Translations under genes and position numbers: made by a program
The notes under the pieces: generated by a model
Database searches by the model: none
Told to the model about the DNA's origin: nothing
Seen by the model: only the letters and a program-made list of their open reading frames with translations
In this document: piece by piece, positions 25,061 to 31,717 of the stretch
Numbering within the stretch: position 1 is the stretch's first letter
Layout of the letters: each line of letters begins with the position of its first letter
Assembly: GCF_000373965.1 (NCBI RefSeq)
Contig: NZ_KB892865.1
Location: forward strand, 77,338 to 141,337
Length of the DNA: 64,000 nt
Source of the DNA: Uliginosibacterium gangwonense DSM 18521
Lineage (GTDB): Bacteria > Pseudomonadota > Gammaproteobacteria > Burkholderiales > Rhodocyclaceae
Direction of reading: 5' to 3'

Positions 25061-26134
25061 GTCTTCTGCTTCATCCCCCAGGCCCAGTTCCCGTTCCAGT
25101 GCTTCGATACTGGGCAGTTTATCCTGCAGGGCGGTGGGGAGTTGGTGGGTGAGTTCATACGAGGCGATGCCCATGGGTTTGTGCACGTCGGAGAGTGCGT
25201 ATTCTGCAACCAGCCGGTCGCGGCTCTTGCACAGCAGCAGGCCGATGCTGGGGGCGTCGCCTTCGCTGCGCAATTGTTCGTCCACGGCTTTGAGGTAGAA
25301 GTTGAGCTTGCCTGCATGCTCAGGCTCGAAATCGCCGGTCTTGAGTTCAACCACTACATGGCAGTGCAGGCGGGTATGGTAGAAGAGCAGGTCGAGGAAA
25401 AACTCACGCTCGCCTACCTGTAGTGGCACTTGGCGGCCGATGTAGGCAAAGCCAGCGCCCAGTTCCAGCAGGAACTGGCTGATGTGTTGGATGAGACCCA
25501 GCTCCAGTTCGCGCTCGGTGTGCTCACGGGTAAGCGAAAGAAAATCGAAGAGGTAGGGGTCTTTGAGGGTCTGTACGGCCAAATCGGACTGTGCCGCCGA
25601 CAACGTGTGGCGGAAGTTGGTGAGGGCGCGCCCTTCGCGCTGCCACAGGCCACTTTCAATCTGGTGCGTGAGCACGCTACGGCTCCAGCCGTGGGCCTGG
25701 GATGCCTGCACGTAGTAAAGGGCCTCGTCGTGCTGCTTGCACTTGGCGATGATGGCGAGGTGGTGGCCCCAGGGGATACCGAAGAATCCGGCCGCAAGCT
25801 GCTGTGTGATTTGCGAAACAGGCTGTTTCGCAATTTCTGGCGCTTCGGTGTAGAACCGGTGCCACTGGCGGATGAGTTCCAGATTGCGCCGCGAGAACCC
25901 CTTTACCTCAGGGAACTCCTGCATCAGATCGGCGCTGAGCTGTTTGAGGAAGCCCTCGCCCCACTGGCTGCCCGCCTGACGCGTCACGATGTCGGCCCCC
26001 AGTTCCCAGTAGAACTGGAGCAAGGCCGTATTCACCGTCACGGCCGCCTTGAGCTGCACCTGACGGAAGCGGCTTTTGAGACTGGTGAGCCAGTTTCGGT
26101 AGTCGGCTGGCTGGCCGAGGGAATCAGAACTCAT
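25043..26134 (-). CDS. DUF1016 (YhcG-type) PD-(D/E)XK nuclease
   Basis: The 363-residue protein has an N-terminal helical region (DYRNWLTSLKSRFRQVQLKA ... FYWELGADIV) typical of DUF1016. A winged-helix-like middle follows. The C-terminal nuclease domain holds LDLLFYHTRLHCHVVVELKTGDF (D, E-x-K) and ends in DGRAGV. The family is commonly found inside type I restriction operons. Here it overlaps hsdM by 11 nt and hsdS by 4 nt. Its start and end bear the 25-bp repeat, so it probably entered as an extra gene between hsdM and hsdS. Confidence 0.88.
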   Translation of the reverse strand: MSSDSLGQPADYRNWLTSLKSRFRQVQLKAAVTVNTALLQFYWELGADIVTRQAGSQWGEGFLKQLSADLMQEFPEVKGFSRRNLELIRQWHRFYTEAPEIAKQPVSQITQQLAAGFFGIPWGHHLAIIAKCKQHDEALYYVQASQAHGWSRSVLTHQIESGLWQREGRALTNFRHTLSAAQSDLAVQTLKDPYLFDFLSLTREHTERELELGLIQHISQFLLELGAGFAYIGRQVPLQVGEREFFLDLLFYHTRLHCHVVVELKTGDFEPEHAGKLNFYLKAVDEQLRSEGDAPSIGLLLCKSRDRLVAEYALSDVHKPMGIASYELTHQLPTALQDKLPSIEALERELGLGDEAEDGRAGV

Positions 26135-26148
26135 ACCCCAGCCCTCCC
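26124..26148. repeat. 25-bp direct repeat, copy at hsdM end
   Basis: Second copy of the repeat described at 25036. In the hsdM frame this copy encodes the last residues (LGGLGYEF); at 25036 the same bases encode the end of DUF1016 in another frame. This is the signature of a duplication made when a gene was inserted or when recombination used the junction sequence. Confidence 0.9.
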
Positions 26149-27671
26149 AGCTTCTGGCGGATCAGTTCATCGAGTTCTGCGCCCTTGCGCATCTGCTCGG
26201 CGAGCTTTTCGGTGAGCGCCTGCATTTTCTCCGCAAAGGCTTCATCGTCGTCTTCGACCTCTTCGGCCCCGACGTAGCGACCGGGGGTGAGCACATGGCC
26301 GTGTTCAGCAATCTCGGCGAGCTTGACCGAGCGGCAGTAGCCGGGGATATCCGTATAGGCTTTGCCGCCCTTGCGCCACTTGGCGACGGTGTCGGCAATG
26401 CGCTCGATAGTTTCGTCGGTCAGTTCGCATTGCACGCGGCTGATCATGCTGCCGAGCTTGCGGGCGTCGATGAACAGCACTTCGCCTTTGCGCTTGGTTT
26501 TCTGCTTGGCGAGGAACCACAGGCAGGCGGGAATCTGGGTGTTGAAGAAGAGCTGGCCGGGCAGTGCGACCATGACTTCGACCACGTCCGCTTCGACCAT
26601 GGCGCGGCGGATGTCGCCTTCGCTATTCTGGCTGGAACTCATCGAGCCGTTGGCAAGCACGATGCCTGCGCGGCCCGTGGGCTTGAGGTGGTAGAGCATG
26701 TGCTGCAGCCATGCGTAGTTGGCATTGCCTGCGGGCGGGGTGCCATACACCCAGCGGGGGTCACCTTCCAGGCTGCCGTGCCACCAGTCGCTGATGTTGA
26801 ACGGCGGATTGGCGAGTACGAAGTCAGCACGCAAGTCGGGGTGCTGGTTGCGGGTGAAGGTGTCGTTGGGTTCCTTGCCCAGGTTGAAATCTATGCCCCG
26901 GATGGCAAGGTTCATGGCCGCCAGCCGCCATGTGGTGGGGTTGGATTCCTGCCCGTAGATGGAGACATCACCGAGCTTGCCGCCGTGGGATTCGATGAAC
27001 TTCTCGGACTGGACGAACATGCCACCCGAGCCGCAGCAGGGGTCATACACCTGCCCGTGGTGCGGGGCGAGTACCGCGACCAGCGTTTGCACGATGCTGG
27101 CGGGGGTGTAGAACTGCCCGCCCTTTTTGCCCTCGGCGCTGGCGAACTGGCCGAGGAAGTATTCATAGACCTGCCCGAGGATGTCTCGCGCAATGCTGAG
27201 GTCTTGCCCGAAGCCGATGGTGGAGACGAGGTCGACCAGCTCACCCAGCTTGCCCTGCGGGAGCTGGGCGCGGGCGTAGCGTTTATCCAGAATGCCCTTG
27301 AGCTTGGGGTTTTCGCCTTCAATCAGGCTCAGGGCGTCGTCAATGCGCTTGCCGATGTTGGCCTGCTTGGCAGCGTTGCGCAAGGCTTCCCAGCGGGCGG
27401 CTTCCGGCACCCAGAAGACGTTGACCTCGCGGTAGTAGTCGCGGTCTTCGAGTTCCTCGGCGATGAGGGCTTCGTCTGCCTCGCCGAGGTAGTATTCGTC
27501 GTCTTCGTCGGCGAAACGGCGGCCAAGTTCGTCGTACCGGGCCTGAAAAGTGTCTGAAACGTATTTGAGGAAGATGAGGCCAAGGACGATGTGCTTGTAT
27601 TCGGCGGCGTCCATATTGGCGCGCAGTTTGTCAGCAGCGGCCCAGAGGGTCTTGCGGATGTCTTCAATCAT
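26124..27671 (-). CDS. hsdM: Type I restriction-modification methylase subunit M (N6-adenine)
   Basis: ATG 27671 gives MIEDIRKTLWAAADKLRANMDAAEYKHIVLGLIFLKY, the standard HsdM N-terminus; an in-frame TTG further upstream is not needed. The 515-residue protein contains the SAM-binding motif YDPCCGSGGMF, catalytic NPPF (VLANPPFNISDW) and the N-terminal HsdM helical domain. Two copies with one HsdS methylate the target adenines. It is the first gene of the cluster, and its upstream region has a CRP-like palindrome. The ribosome-binding site is not obvious. Confidence 0.95.
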   Translation of the reverse strand: MIEDIRKTLWAAADKLRANMDAAEYKHIVLGLIFLKYVSDTFQARYDELGRRFADEDDEYYLGEADEALIAEELEDRDYYREVNVFWVPEAARWEALRNAAKQANIGKRIDDALSLIEGENPKLKGILDKRYARAQLPQGKLGELVDLVSTIGFGQDLSIARDILGQVYEYFLGQFASAEGKKGGQFYTPASIVQTLVAVLAPHHGQVYDPCCGSGGMFVQSEKFIESHGGKLGDVSIYGQESNPTTWRLAAMNLAIRGIDFNLGKEPNDTFTRNQHPDLRADFVLANPPFNISDWWHGSLEGDPRWVYGTPPAGNANYAWLQHMLYHLKPTGRAGIVLANGSMSSSQNSEGDIRRAMVEADVVEVMVALPGQLFFNTQIPACLWFLAKQKTKRKGEVLFIDARKLGSMISRVQCELTDETIERIADTVAKWRKGGKAYTDIPGYCRSVKLAEIAEHGHVLTPGRYVGAEEVEDDDEAFAEKMQALTEKLAEQMRKGAELDELIRQKLGGLGYEF

Positions 27672-27787
27672 GGGTGAAACCAGTGTTGACGCCACCCTGG
27701 CCGGGCCTTGGGTGACAATTTGTTTGAACTGACCCAGATTATACGACTGCAGCTTTGGCAACTACGCGTGGCGAAACTCGCCTCAAG

Positions 27788-27819
27788 GAAATATAATGAC
27801 GGTGTGATGAAAATCACAC
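27788..27819 (-). promoter_or_regulatory. Perfect CRP-like palindrome at the hsdM promoter
   Basis: GTGTGAT-GAAA-ATCACAC (27802-27819) contains TGTGA-N6-TCACA, the core of the CRP/Vfr/FNR-family site. On the minus strand a TATATT -10-like element (about 27788-27795) follows about 17 nt from its centre, so the palindrome overlaps the -35 region. The 5' leader to the hsdM ATG would be about 110 nt. A regulator bound here could activate or block restriction-modification expression. Confidence 0.5.
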
Positions 27820-27936
27820 TTTTCTGCCTACAAGGTCCGAGTGTCACCTGTTCGCCCCCTGTTATGCAAGAAGCCTAGCTTGCAGCTTCAGTACAGGCGC
27901 CTCTGCCCTCCCTGCTCCGGTGCGGGTTTACGCATA

Positions 27937-27958
27937 TTCGATTCCCGCCGCCCCACCA
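27937..27958 (+). other. tRNA-3'-end-like string, candidate attachment-site remnant
   Basis: The 22 nt begin with TTCGATTCCCGC and end with CCCCACCA, as the T-loop to CCA end of a tRNA or tmRNA does. The preceding five bases cannot pair with CCCGC, so the homology starts exactly at the T-loop, as after integration into a tRNA gene. The spacing to CCA is one nucleotide shorter than canonical. No tRNA in this window matches, so the intact gene would lie left of the window. Confidence 0.4.
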
Positions 27959-28036
27959 ATATGCAGCAAAATCAACAGGTTAGACAAAAACAGCTATCGA
28001 AAGATGGCCATTTTTTTGGGCTTTTTGAGGCTGTTT

Positions 28037-28066
28037 GGTCAACATTTTGGTCAACATTTTTTGACC
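28037..28066. repeat. Tandem GGTCAACATTTT repeats with inverted TTGACC
   Basis: Two adjacent 12-bp copies (28037-28048 and 28049-28060) are followed by TTTTTTGACC, which forms an inverted repeat with GGTCAA. They lie about 80 bp from the tRNA-like string. Short direct repeats this close to an attachment site can be integrase arm-binding sites, but no integrase is near on this side. Confidence 0.4.
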
Positions 28067-28308
28067 CAATTCCGTTTAATTTTCGGGCCAGCCGATAGTG
28101 CATGGGGAATTCAGAACACTATTGCTACAGCGCCCTCTACTGGCCGTAGTAAGCCTTGACGCCCCGCCGAACATTGATGCAGGATGGCAAGACAGAGTTC
28201 GGCCAGAAGCGGGCATTCACGCGGAGAGCCGAAAGCGGCTAGTCAAAGCTATTCCGGGTATGAGCATCAATTTTCTACACCCTCGCTAGGCCTTTTTTCT
28301 TGTCAGCT
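28067..28308. other. Non-coding stretch without recognisable genes
   Basis: Between the tandem repeats and the small ORF at 28309 no reading frame shows a ribosome-binding site or family similarity. Open frames here are short and Arg/Ser-rich. The region between hsdM and cspA as a whole (27672-28885) holds only the sites listed separately. Confidence 0.5.
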
Positions 28309-28452
28309 ATGAACCATTCCTACTCAACTGTAGTTTTCGGCAAGGCTATCGGTTGTAAATCCCTTGATGAGATTGCACAGTTAATTCAGGGAAGTCCCGC
28401 AGAGCGCGCTATGCGCAGACAGGCTGCCGCATATGGGATGGTTCCCACGTGA
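28309..28452 (+). CDS. Possible small protein (47 aa), doubtful
   Basis: The ORF reads MNHSYSTVVFGKAIGCKSLD and continues with a helical segment (EIAQLIQGSPAERAMRRQAAAYGM). It looks protein-like in composition and ends in a helix. It has no clear ribosome-binding site. The flanking zone is poor in genes, so it may be a remnant of a larger gene. Confidence 0.3.
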   Translation: MNHSYSTVVFGKAIGCKSLDEIAQLIQGSPAERAMRRQAAAYGMVPT

Positions 28453-28506
28453 GGTCAAACGATCATCCCGCAGCAAGTACCCGTCAAGAAAATGCCAGTC
28501 AGTGGA

Positions 28507-28526
28507 TTAACTTACTGGCATTGGCC
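28507..28526. repeat. 20-bp repeat, first copy
   Basis: The string beginning TTAACTTACTGGCATTGG recurs at 30586-30605 with one mismatch. In this copy AATGCCAGT (28491-28499) and ACTGGCATT (28514-28522) also form a 9-bp hairpin. The two copies enclose cspA, infA and two orphan genes. Confidence 0.5.
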
Positions 28527-28885
28527 TGTGGGTGGCTTTTTGATGATGACGCGCTGAAAGGCAGAGATCGACTCTAGGCCAACCTTCGTACTGAAACAAA
28601 TTCGAAGTCCGCGTTAAAATGGGTTGAAGACCATAGGGCAAACGGTAATCCACTTCCATGTTATCGTCTTTGTACATCGTGTCTGGTTGGTCTGTGTTTG
28701 CGATAGTTCTTGCCACCCCCTCCGTTTGCGTGCATAGTAAGTAGGCGATTTTCAAGTCTCTGCCGTTTTTTCTGGTCTTGCTGCCGCTTTCTTAAGCGAT
28801 CTTCCTTTCCCGATTCTCCCGCCGCCTTGATTTTCGTCCCAACTTTGAGGGACTGGTTCCTCGTTTACTTTTAGGATTTGAATAT

Positions 28886-29089
28886 ATGGCAACAGGTAAA
28901 GTGAAGTGGTTTAACGATAGCAAAGGCTTCGGTTTCATTACTCCCGATGATGGTTCTGATGATCTTTTCGCCCATTTTTCTGCGATTCAGAGCAATGGTT
29001 TCAAAACCCTGCCTGAGGGTGCTCAAGTAGAGTTCGAAGTCACTCGCGGTCCCAAGGGGCAGCAAGCTTCCAACATTCGCTTGGTGTAA
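28886..29089 (+). CDS. Cold-shock protein, CspA family
   Basis: The 67-residue product is a complete cold-shock domain: [15 protein letters not shown] (RNP1 KGFGFI), DLFAHFSAI (RNP2 as LFAHF) and [21 protein letters not shown]. It binds single-stranded RNA and DNA and melts secondary structure. The upstream region is long and gene-free, and an untranslated leader is usual for cspA-type genes. It lies beside infA, another RNA-binding OB-fold protein. Which Csp paralogue it is cannot be told. Confidence 0.93.
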   Translation: MATGKVKWFNDSKGFGFITPDDGSDDLFAHFSAIQSNGFKTLPEGAQVEFEVTRGPKGQQASNIRLV

Positions 29090-29317
29090 TTGCTTCTTCG
29101 CTGCATTATCAATTGCGTTCCATAGTCTGATCGTCTGAAGCAGATCCCATGGGGCTAACGAACGCACTCAAAATTGAGCGGGGTCGCTGATGTCTGCCCC
29201 GTTTCAGCATCTCCATTCGTGTCCCTATCGAGCCGCAGCAAAGCTGTCCCTGCGTCGTGACGCGTATCTTTTCGGTCATCCAGCGAGACTGCGCTCCTAT
29301 CTACCGAGCTTATAAAA

Positions 29318-29575
29318 TTGGCAAAAGAAGAATTACTTGAAATGAATGGTGTTGTGATGGAAGTGCTGCCCGATAGTCGGTTTCGGGTAACACTGGAAAA
29401 TGGGCACAGTTTGGTAGCCTATACAGCTGGAAAGATGCGAAAGCACCATATTCGTATCCTCGCTGGTGACAAAGTGCAGTTGGAACTTTCTCCTTACGAT
29501 CTGAGCAAGGGTCGGATTAATTTTCGGCACATCGAAGGACGAACTCCCTTTGTGCCACGCAATCGCCGACCGTAA
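29318..29575 (+). CDS. infA: Translation initiation factor IF-1
   Basis: The 85-residue protein has the IF-1 OB fold: [23 protein letters not shown], then [42 protein letters not shown]. It is longer at the C-terminus than the usual 72-residue form ([17 protein letters not shown]), as in several betaproteobacteria. The start is TTG 29318, since AUG alternatives would remove the conserved beginning. IF-1 binds the ribosomal A site with IF-2 and IF-3. A second infA copy elsewhere in the genome is likely, given its isolation from ribosomal protein genes. Confidence 0.93.
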   Translation: MAKEELLEMNGVVMEVLPDSRFRVTLENGHSLVAYTAGKMRKHHIRILAGDKVQLELSPYDLSKGRINFRHIEGRTPFVPRNRRP

Positions 29576-29870
29576 TTACTGGCTTCATCCCGCCCGGTTG
29601 TAATGGAGATGCTCTCCAGCGGTGATGGCCGGAATTCTCACCCGTCGTGCCAACGCATCGACCGAGCGCTAGGAAGTGCATTTATCCTTCGCTACGCCCC
29701 TATCGGCTTGCAAAAGCAATCAACACACAGATCGCCTGATTGTTCGGCGTTCTCTCCGGCCGTCTCATCTGTGCGGTTCCTGTCCTTCCTCTGGGCTGGC
29801 GTGTATCGCCGACCCTGAGGTGCCCGAATCGGACATTACCGATTGGCGGGCAACATACTTAAAAGATCAC
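29576..29870. other. Gene-free stretch after infA
   Basis: No ORF with a ribosome-binding site or family likeness was found between infA and the ORF at 29871. No strong hairpin with a T-run was seen. Confidence 0.4.
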
Positions 29871-30047
29871 ATGAATATAGAACTACAAAGAGCAAGAGCT
29901 CATCAGCTTTGCATCGAAGCAGGCATAGCCGTGCTTCCCTACGGCAATGCCTGGTGGCTGCTGGGTCAGAACATCAATCGCGTGGTAGGCGAATTGGCTG
30001 GTTTGTCCCTAGGCGACCTTCGCCGCTATCAACCTAGTCCACGCTAA
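29871..30047 (+). CDS. Small protein (58 aa), unknown
   Basis: ATG 29871 opens MNIELQRARAHQLCIEAGIAVLPYGNAWWLLGQNINRVVGELAGL. An upstream in-frame region is not protein-like. The product shows an N-terminal helix and a Trp-Trp patch typical of short DNA-binding or toxin-antitoxin-adjacent proteins, but no family is named. It is followed 24 nt later by a Cys-containing protein with an AAGGAG site, so the two probably form one unit. Confidence 0.5.
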   Translation: MNIELQRARAHQLCIEAGIAVLPYGNAWWLLGQNINRVVGELAGLSLGDLRRYQPSPR

Positions 30048-30071
30048 CTCTCAAGTAAAAAGGAGCATTTC

Positions 30072-30434
30072 ATGACCAACGCTATCCAGCGAACCGAACT
30101 CAGGACCTTTTATTACACTCCGGTGCATTGTCCCTTCTGCGGTACTCGGGTCATGGGTGCAGATCCGGAGGACGAGACTCGCATTACGGCTTGTCCTCAC
30201 ACCCTGTTCATCGCCCATGACACGGCTTTTGAGTACCGTTCGGTGTGTCTTGACGAAAACCTAAATCTCACAGGTCTGAGTGACAAAGAGGTTGAGGAAA
30301 GATGGTTGGGCGAGAAAGGCGGAGTGGATGGCCTAACCAACCAGGTCACGCTCGCGGATGCGATCAAGGTTGCTGCTTACGCTCCATATCCCTCGGCCTA
30401 TGGTTCGTACTACGGATTTGCGCCTACCGAATAA
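30072..30434 (+). CDS. CPFCG-containing small protein (120 aa), unknown
   Basis: A strong AAAGGAG precedes ATG 30072. The protein has one CPFCG pair (residues about 20-24) and a later Cys (ACPH), suggesting zinc binding. The later region includes VCLDENLNLTGLSDKEVEERWLGEKGG. The C-terminal 20 residues are rich in Tyr, Ser and Ala. No known family is recognised. It ends about 100 bp before a strong terminator. Confidence 0.6.
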   Translation: MTNAIQRTELRTFYYTPVHCPFCGTRVMGADPEDETRITACPHTLFIAHDTAFEYRSVCLDENLNLTGLSDKEVEERWLGEKGGVDGLTNQVTLADAIKVAAYAPYPSAYGSYYGFAPTE

Positions 30435-30536
30435 GTCGTTACTGCGGTCAAATGAGGGGCGGAGGGCGGGCGATCAAGACGCCCCAGATCGCAAGCGTCT
30501 CATTCAAGGTTTCTCGCAGAGAGTTTCGCCAAAAGA

Positions 30537-30567
30537 AAAAGGGAACGCGTTGAACACGTTCCCTTTT
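30537..30567 (+). terminator. Bidirectional terminator-like hairpin
   Basis: AAAAGGGAACG (30537-30547) and CGTTCCCTTTT (30557-30567) form an 11-bp stem with a 9-nt loop, with A-run and T-run on the two sides. It would end the 29871-30434 unit, and could stop transcription from either side. Confidence 0.8.
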
Positions 30568-30585
30568 AACCCATTTCAACTCAGC

Positions 30586-30605
30586 TTAACTGACTGGCAT
30601 TGGCC
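30586..30605. repeat. 20-bp repeat, second copy
   Basis: The string beginning TTAACTGACTGGCATTGG matches 28507-28526 with one difference. This copy lies just after the terminator and just before the methyltransferase remnant. Confidence 0.5.
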
Positions 30606-30639
30606 CACAGACGGCTTTGTCATATCTACATCCCTCCCC

Positions 30640-30885
30640 CGCTACGCCGCCAACCGCTGCCGCGCCACCTGGGCATACTCTGCGGATAGCTCACAGCCCA
30701 GCCACTGATACCCCTTCGGTCTTGTCCCACACAGCCCCCCCGCCACATGAACCCTGCGCCTTGTAGGGCGTCGGTCGTGGTCGGCAACTGGCACCAGTCG
30801 GTGAAGAGGCAAACCGGCGCGCCGGGTTTCAACACCCGGTAGCATTCTGATAGCCAGAGCAGGCTCCAATGTAGATGGGATCGTT
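30640..30885 (-). pseudogene. Remnant of a site-specific DNA methyltransferase, frameshifted and internally deleted
   Basis: Three pieces of one protein family appear in three frames on the minus strand. WSLLWLSECYRVLKPG and PVCLFTDWCQLPTTTDAL lie in one frame (about 30885-30740), VWDKTEG in a second (about 30733), and GYQWLGCELSAEYAQVARQR in a third (about 30710-30645). In intact phage-type methyltransferases some sixty residues, including the DPF-x-GSGST SAM motif, lie between the last two. They are missing here, so the gene is dead. The N-terminal DPPY motif is also absent. Confidence 0.7.
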
Positions 30886-31471
30886 GATCGCGGTTATCCC
30901 CCAGAAATTGCCATGCTTGACTTCATGCACCACACGCTTGAGCAGCACTTCGTGGGTGGCTTTGTTGTACGCCTCCATGCCATTCCAGCGGAAGAAGTTG
31001 TCGTTCCAGCTCTTGGCCCAGGCAGATACCGTGGCCACCGCTTTGCTCGACCAGATCACTCATCACTGTGACATCCTCGAAACGGGGAATAATTCCGACC
31101 TCCTCAAACGGCGCAAGAAAGGCTCGAAGAGCGGCTGAAAAACTAGAAAGAATTGGGGCGCTTTACCTAGAAACTATTGGACGCTGATTGACAGTTCTGA
31201 GACAAAGAAACAGGTCTTCGCGCAGAAAACCTCGCCCTGATAGAAGGCATGGCCCTTCGCTGTCCAAGCGCAGATAATGCGGGCAGGAATGCGGTAGCCT
31301 CTGATGACTCCGCCGAGGATGCACAGCCCGGAGACCGGACGAAGGGGTTTTGAGCACGCAGATGCACCCGGTGCATGCCAAGCTGAAGATTCAGATGCCG
31401 CGAATCAGCGGGGAGTCGCAGCTACGCAGTGGAGAATATATTGGACTGAGAGAGTCCTTCAGACAAACGAA
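30886..31471. other. Gene-poor remnant region
   Basis: A minus-strand open frame (30829-31059) has protein-like composition (KSWNDNFFRWNGMEAYNKAT) but no start signal and no recognised family. It may be another fragment of the element that carried the methyltransferase. The rest, to the tRNA-Asn terminator, shows nothing recognisable. Confidence 0.4.
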
Positions 31472-31499
31472 AAGGCCCTGCAATTTCTTGCAGGGCCTT
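31472..31499 (-). terminator. Terminator downstream of tRNA-Asn
   Basis: AAGGCCCTGCAA (31472-31483) and TTGCAGGGCCTT (31488-31499) form a perfect 12-bp stem with a TTTC loop. On the minus strand it is followed by TTCGTTTG. It lies 7 nt past the tRNA 3' end. Confidence 0.8.
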
Positions 31500-31506
31500 C
31501 GGAATT

Positions 31507-31582
31507 TGGCTCCCCGACCTGGGCTCGAACCAGGGACCTACGGATTAACAGTCCGGCGCTCTACCGACTGAGCTATCGGGGA
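31507..31582 (-). tRNA. tRNA-Asn (anticodon GTT)
   Basis: On the minus strand the sequence begins TCCCCGATAGCTCAGTCGGT and folds into a cloverleaf. The acceptor stem TCCCCGA pairs with TCGGGGA, the anticodon loop reads CTGTTAA (anticodon GTT), and the T-arm is CTGGTTCGAGCCCAG. CCA is encoded. A strong terminator follows immediately. Confidence 0.95.
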
Positions 31583-31717
31583 ATCGAGAAGAAGAATTCT
31601 AGATAAGGACCGACCGACTGTCAACTGCTTTTTGCTGAAAACTTAAACTCGGGTACATTTCTTCTGTCAGGCAGGCTGACTGCCTCTGATTATTTCTAGG
31701 CCTTGGAGAATGAATCG

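Noticed and set aside
26295-27557. 420-residue plus-strand ORF across hsdM
   Set aside because: It lies antisense to a clear hsdM gene with motifs; its residues are rich in Val/Gly/Ala/His as expected from the reverse strand of a GC-rich gene.
31304-31606. ORFs running through tRNA-Asn
   Set aside because: They cross the tRNA and its terminator and carry translated tRNA sequence.
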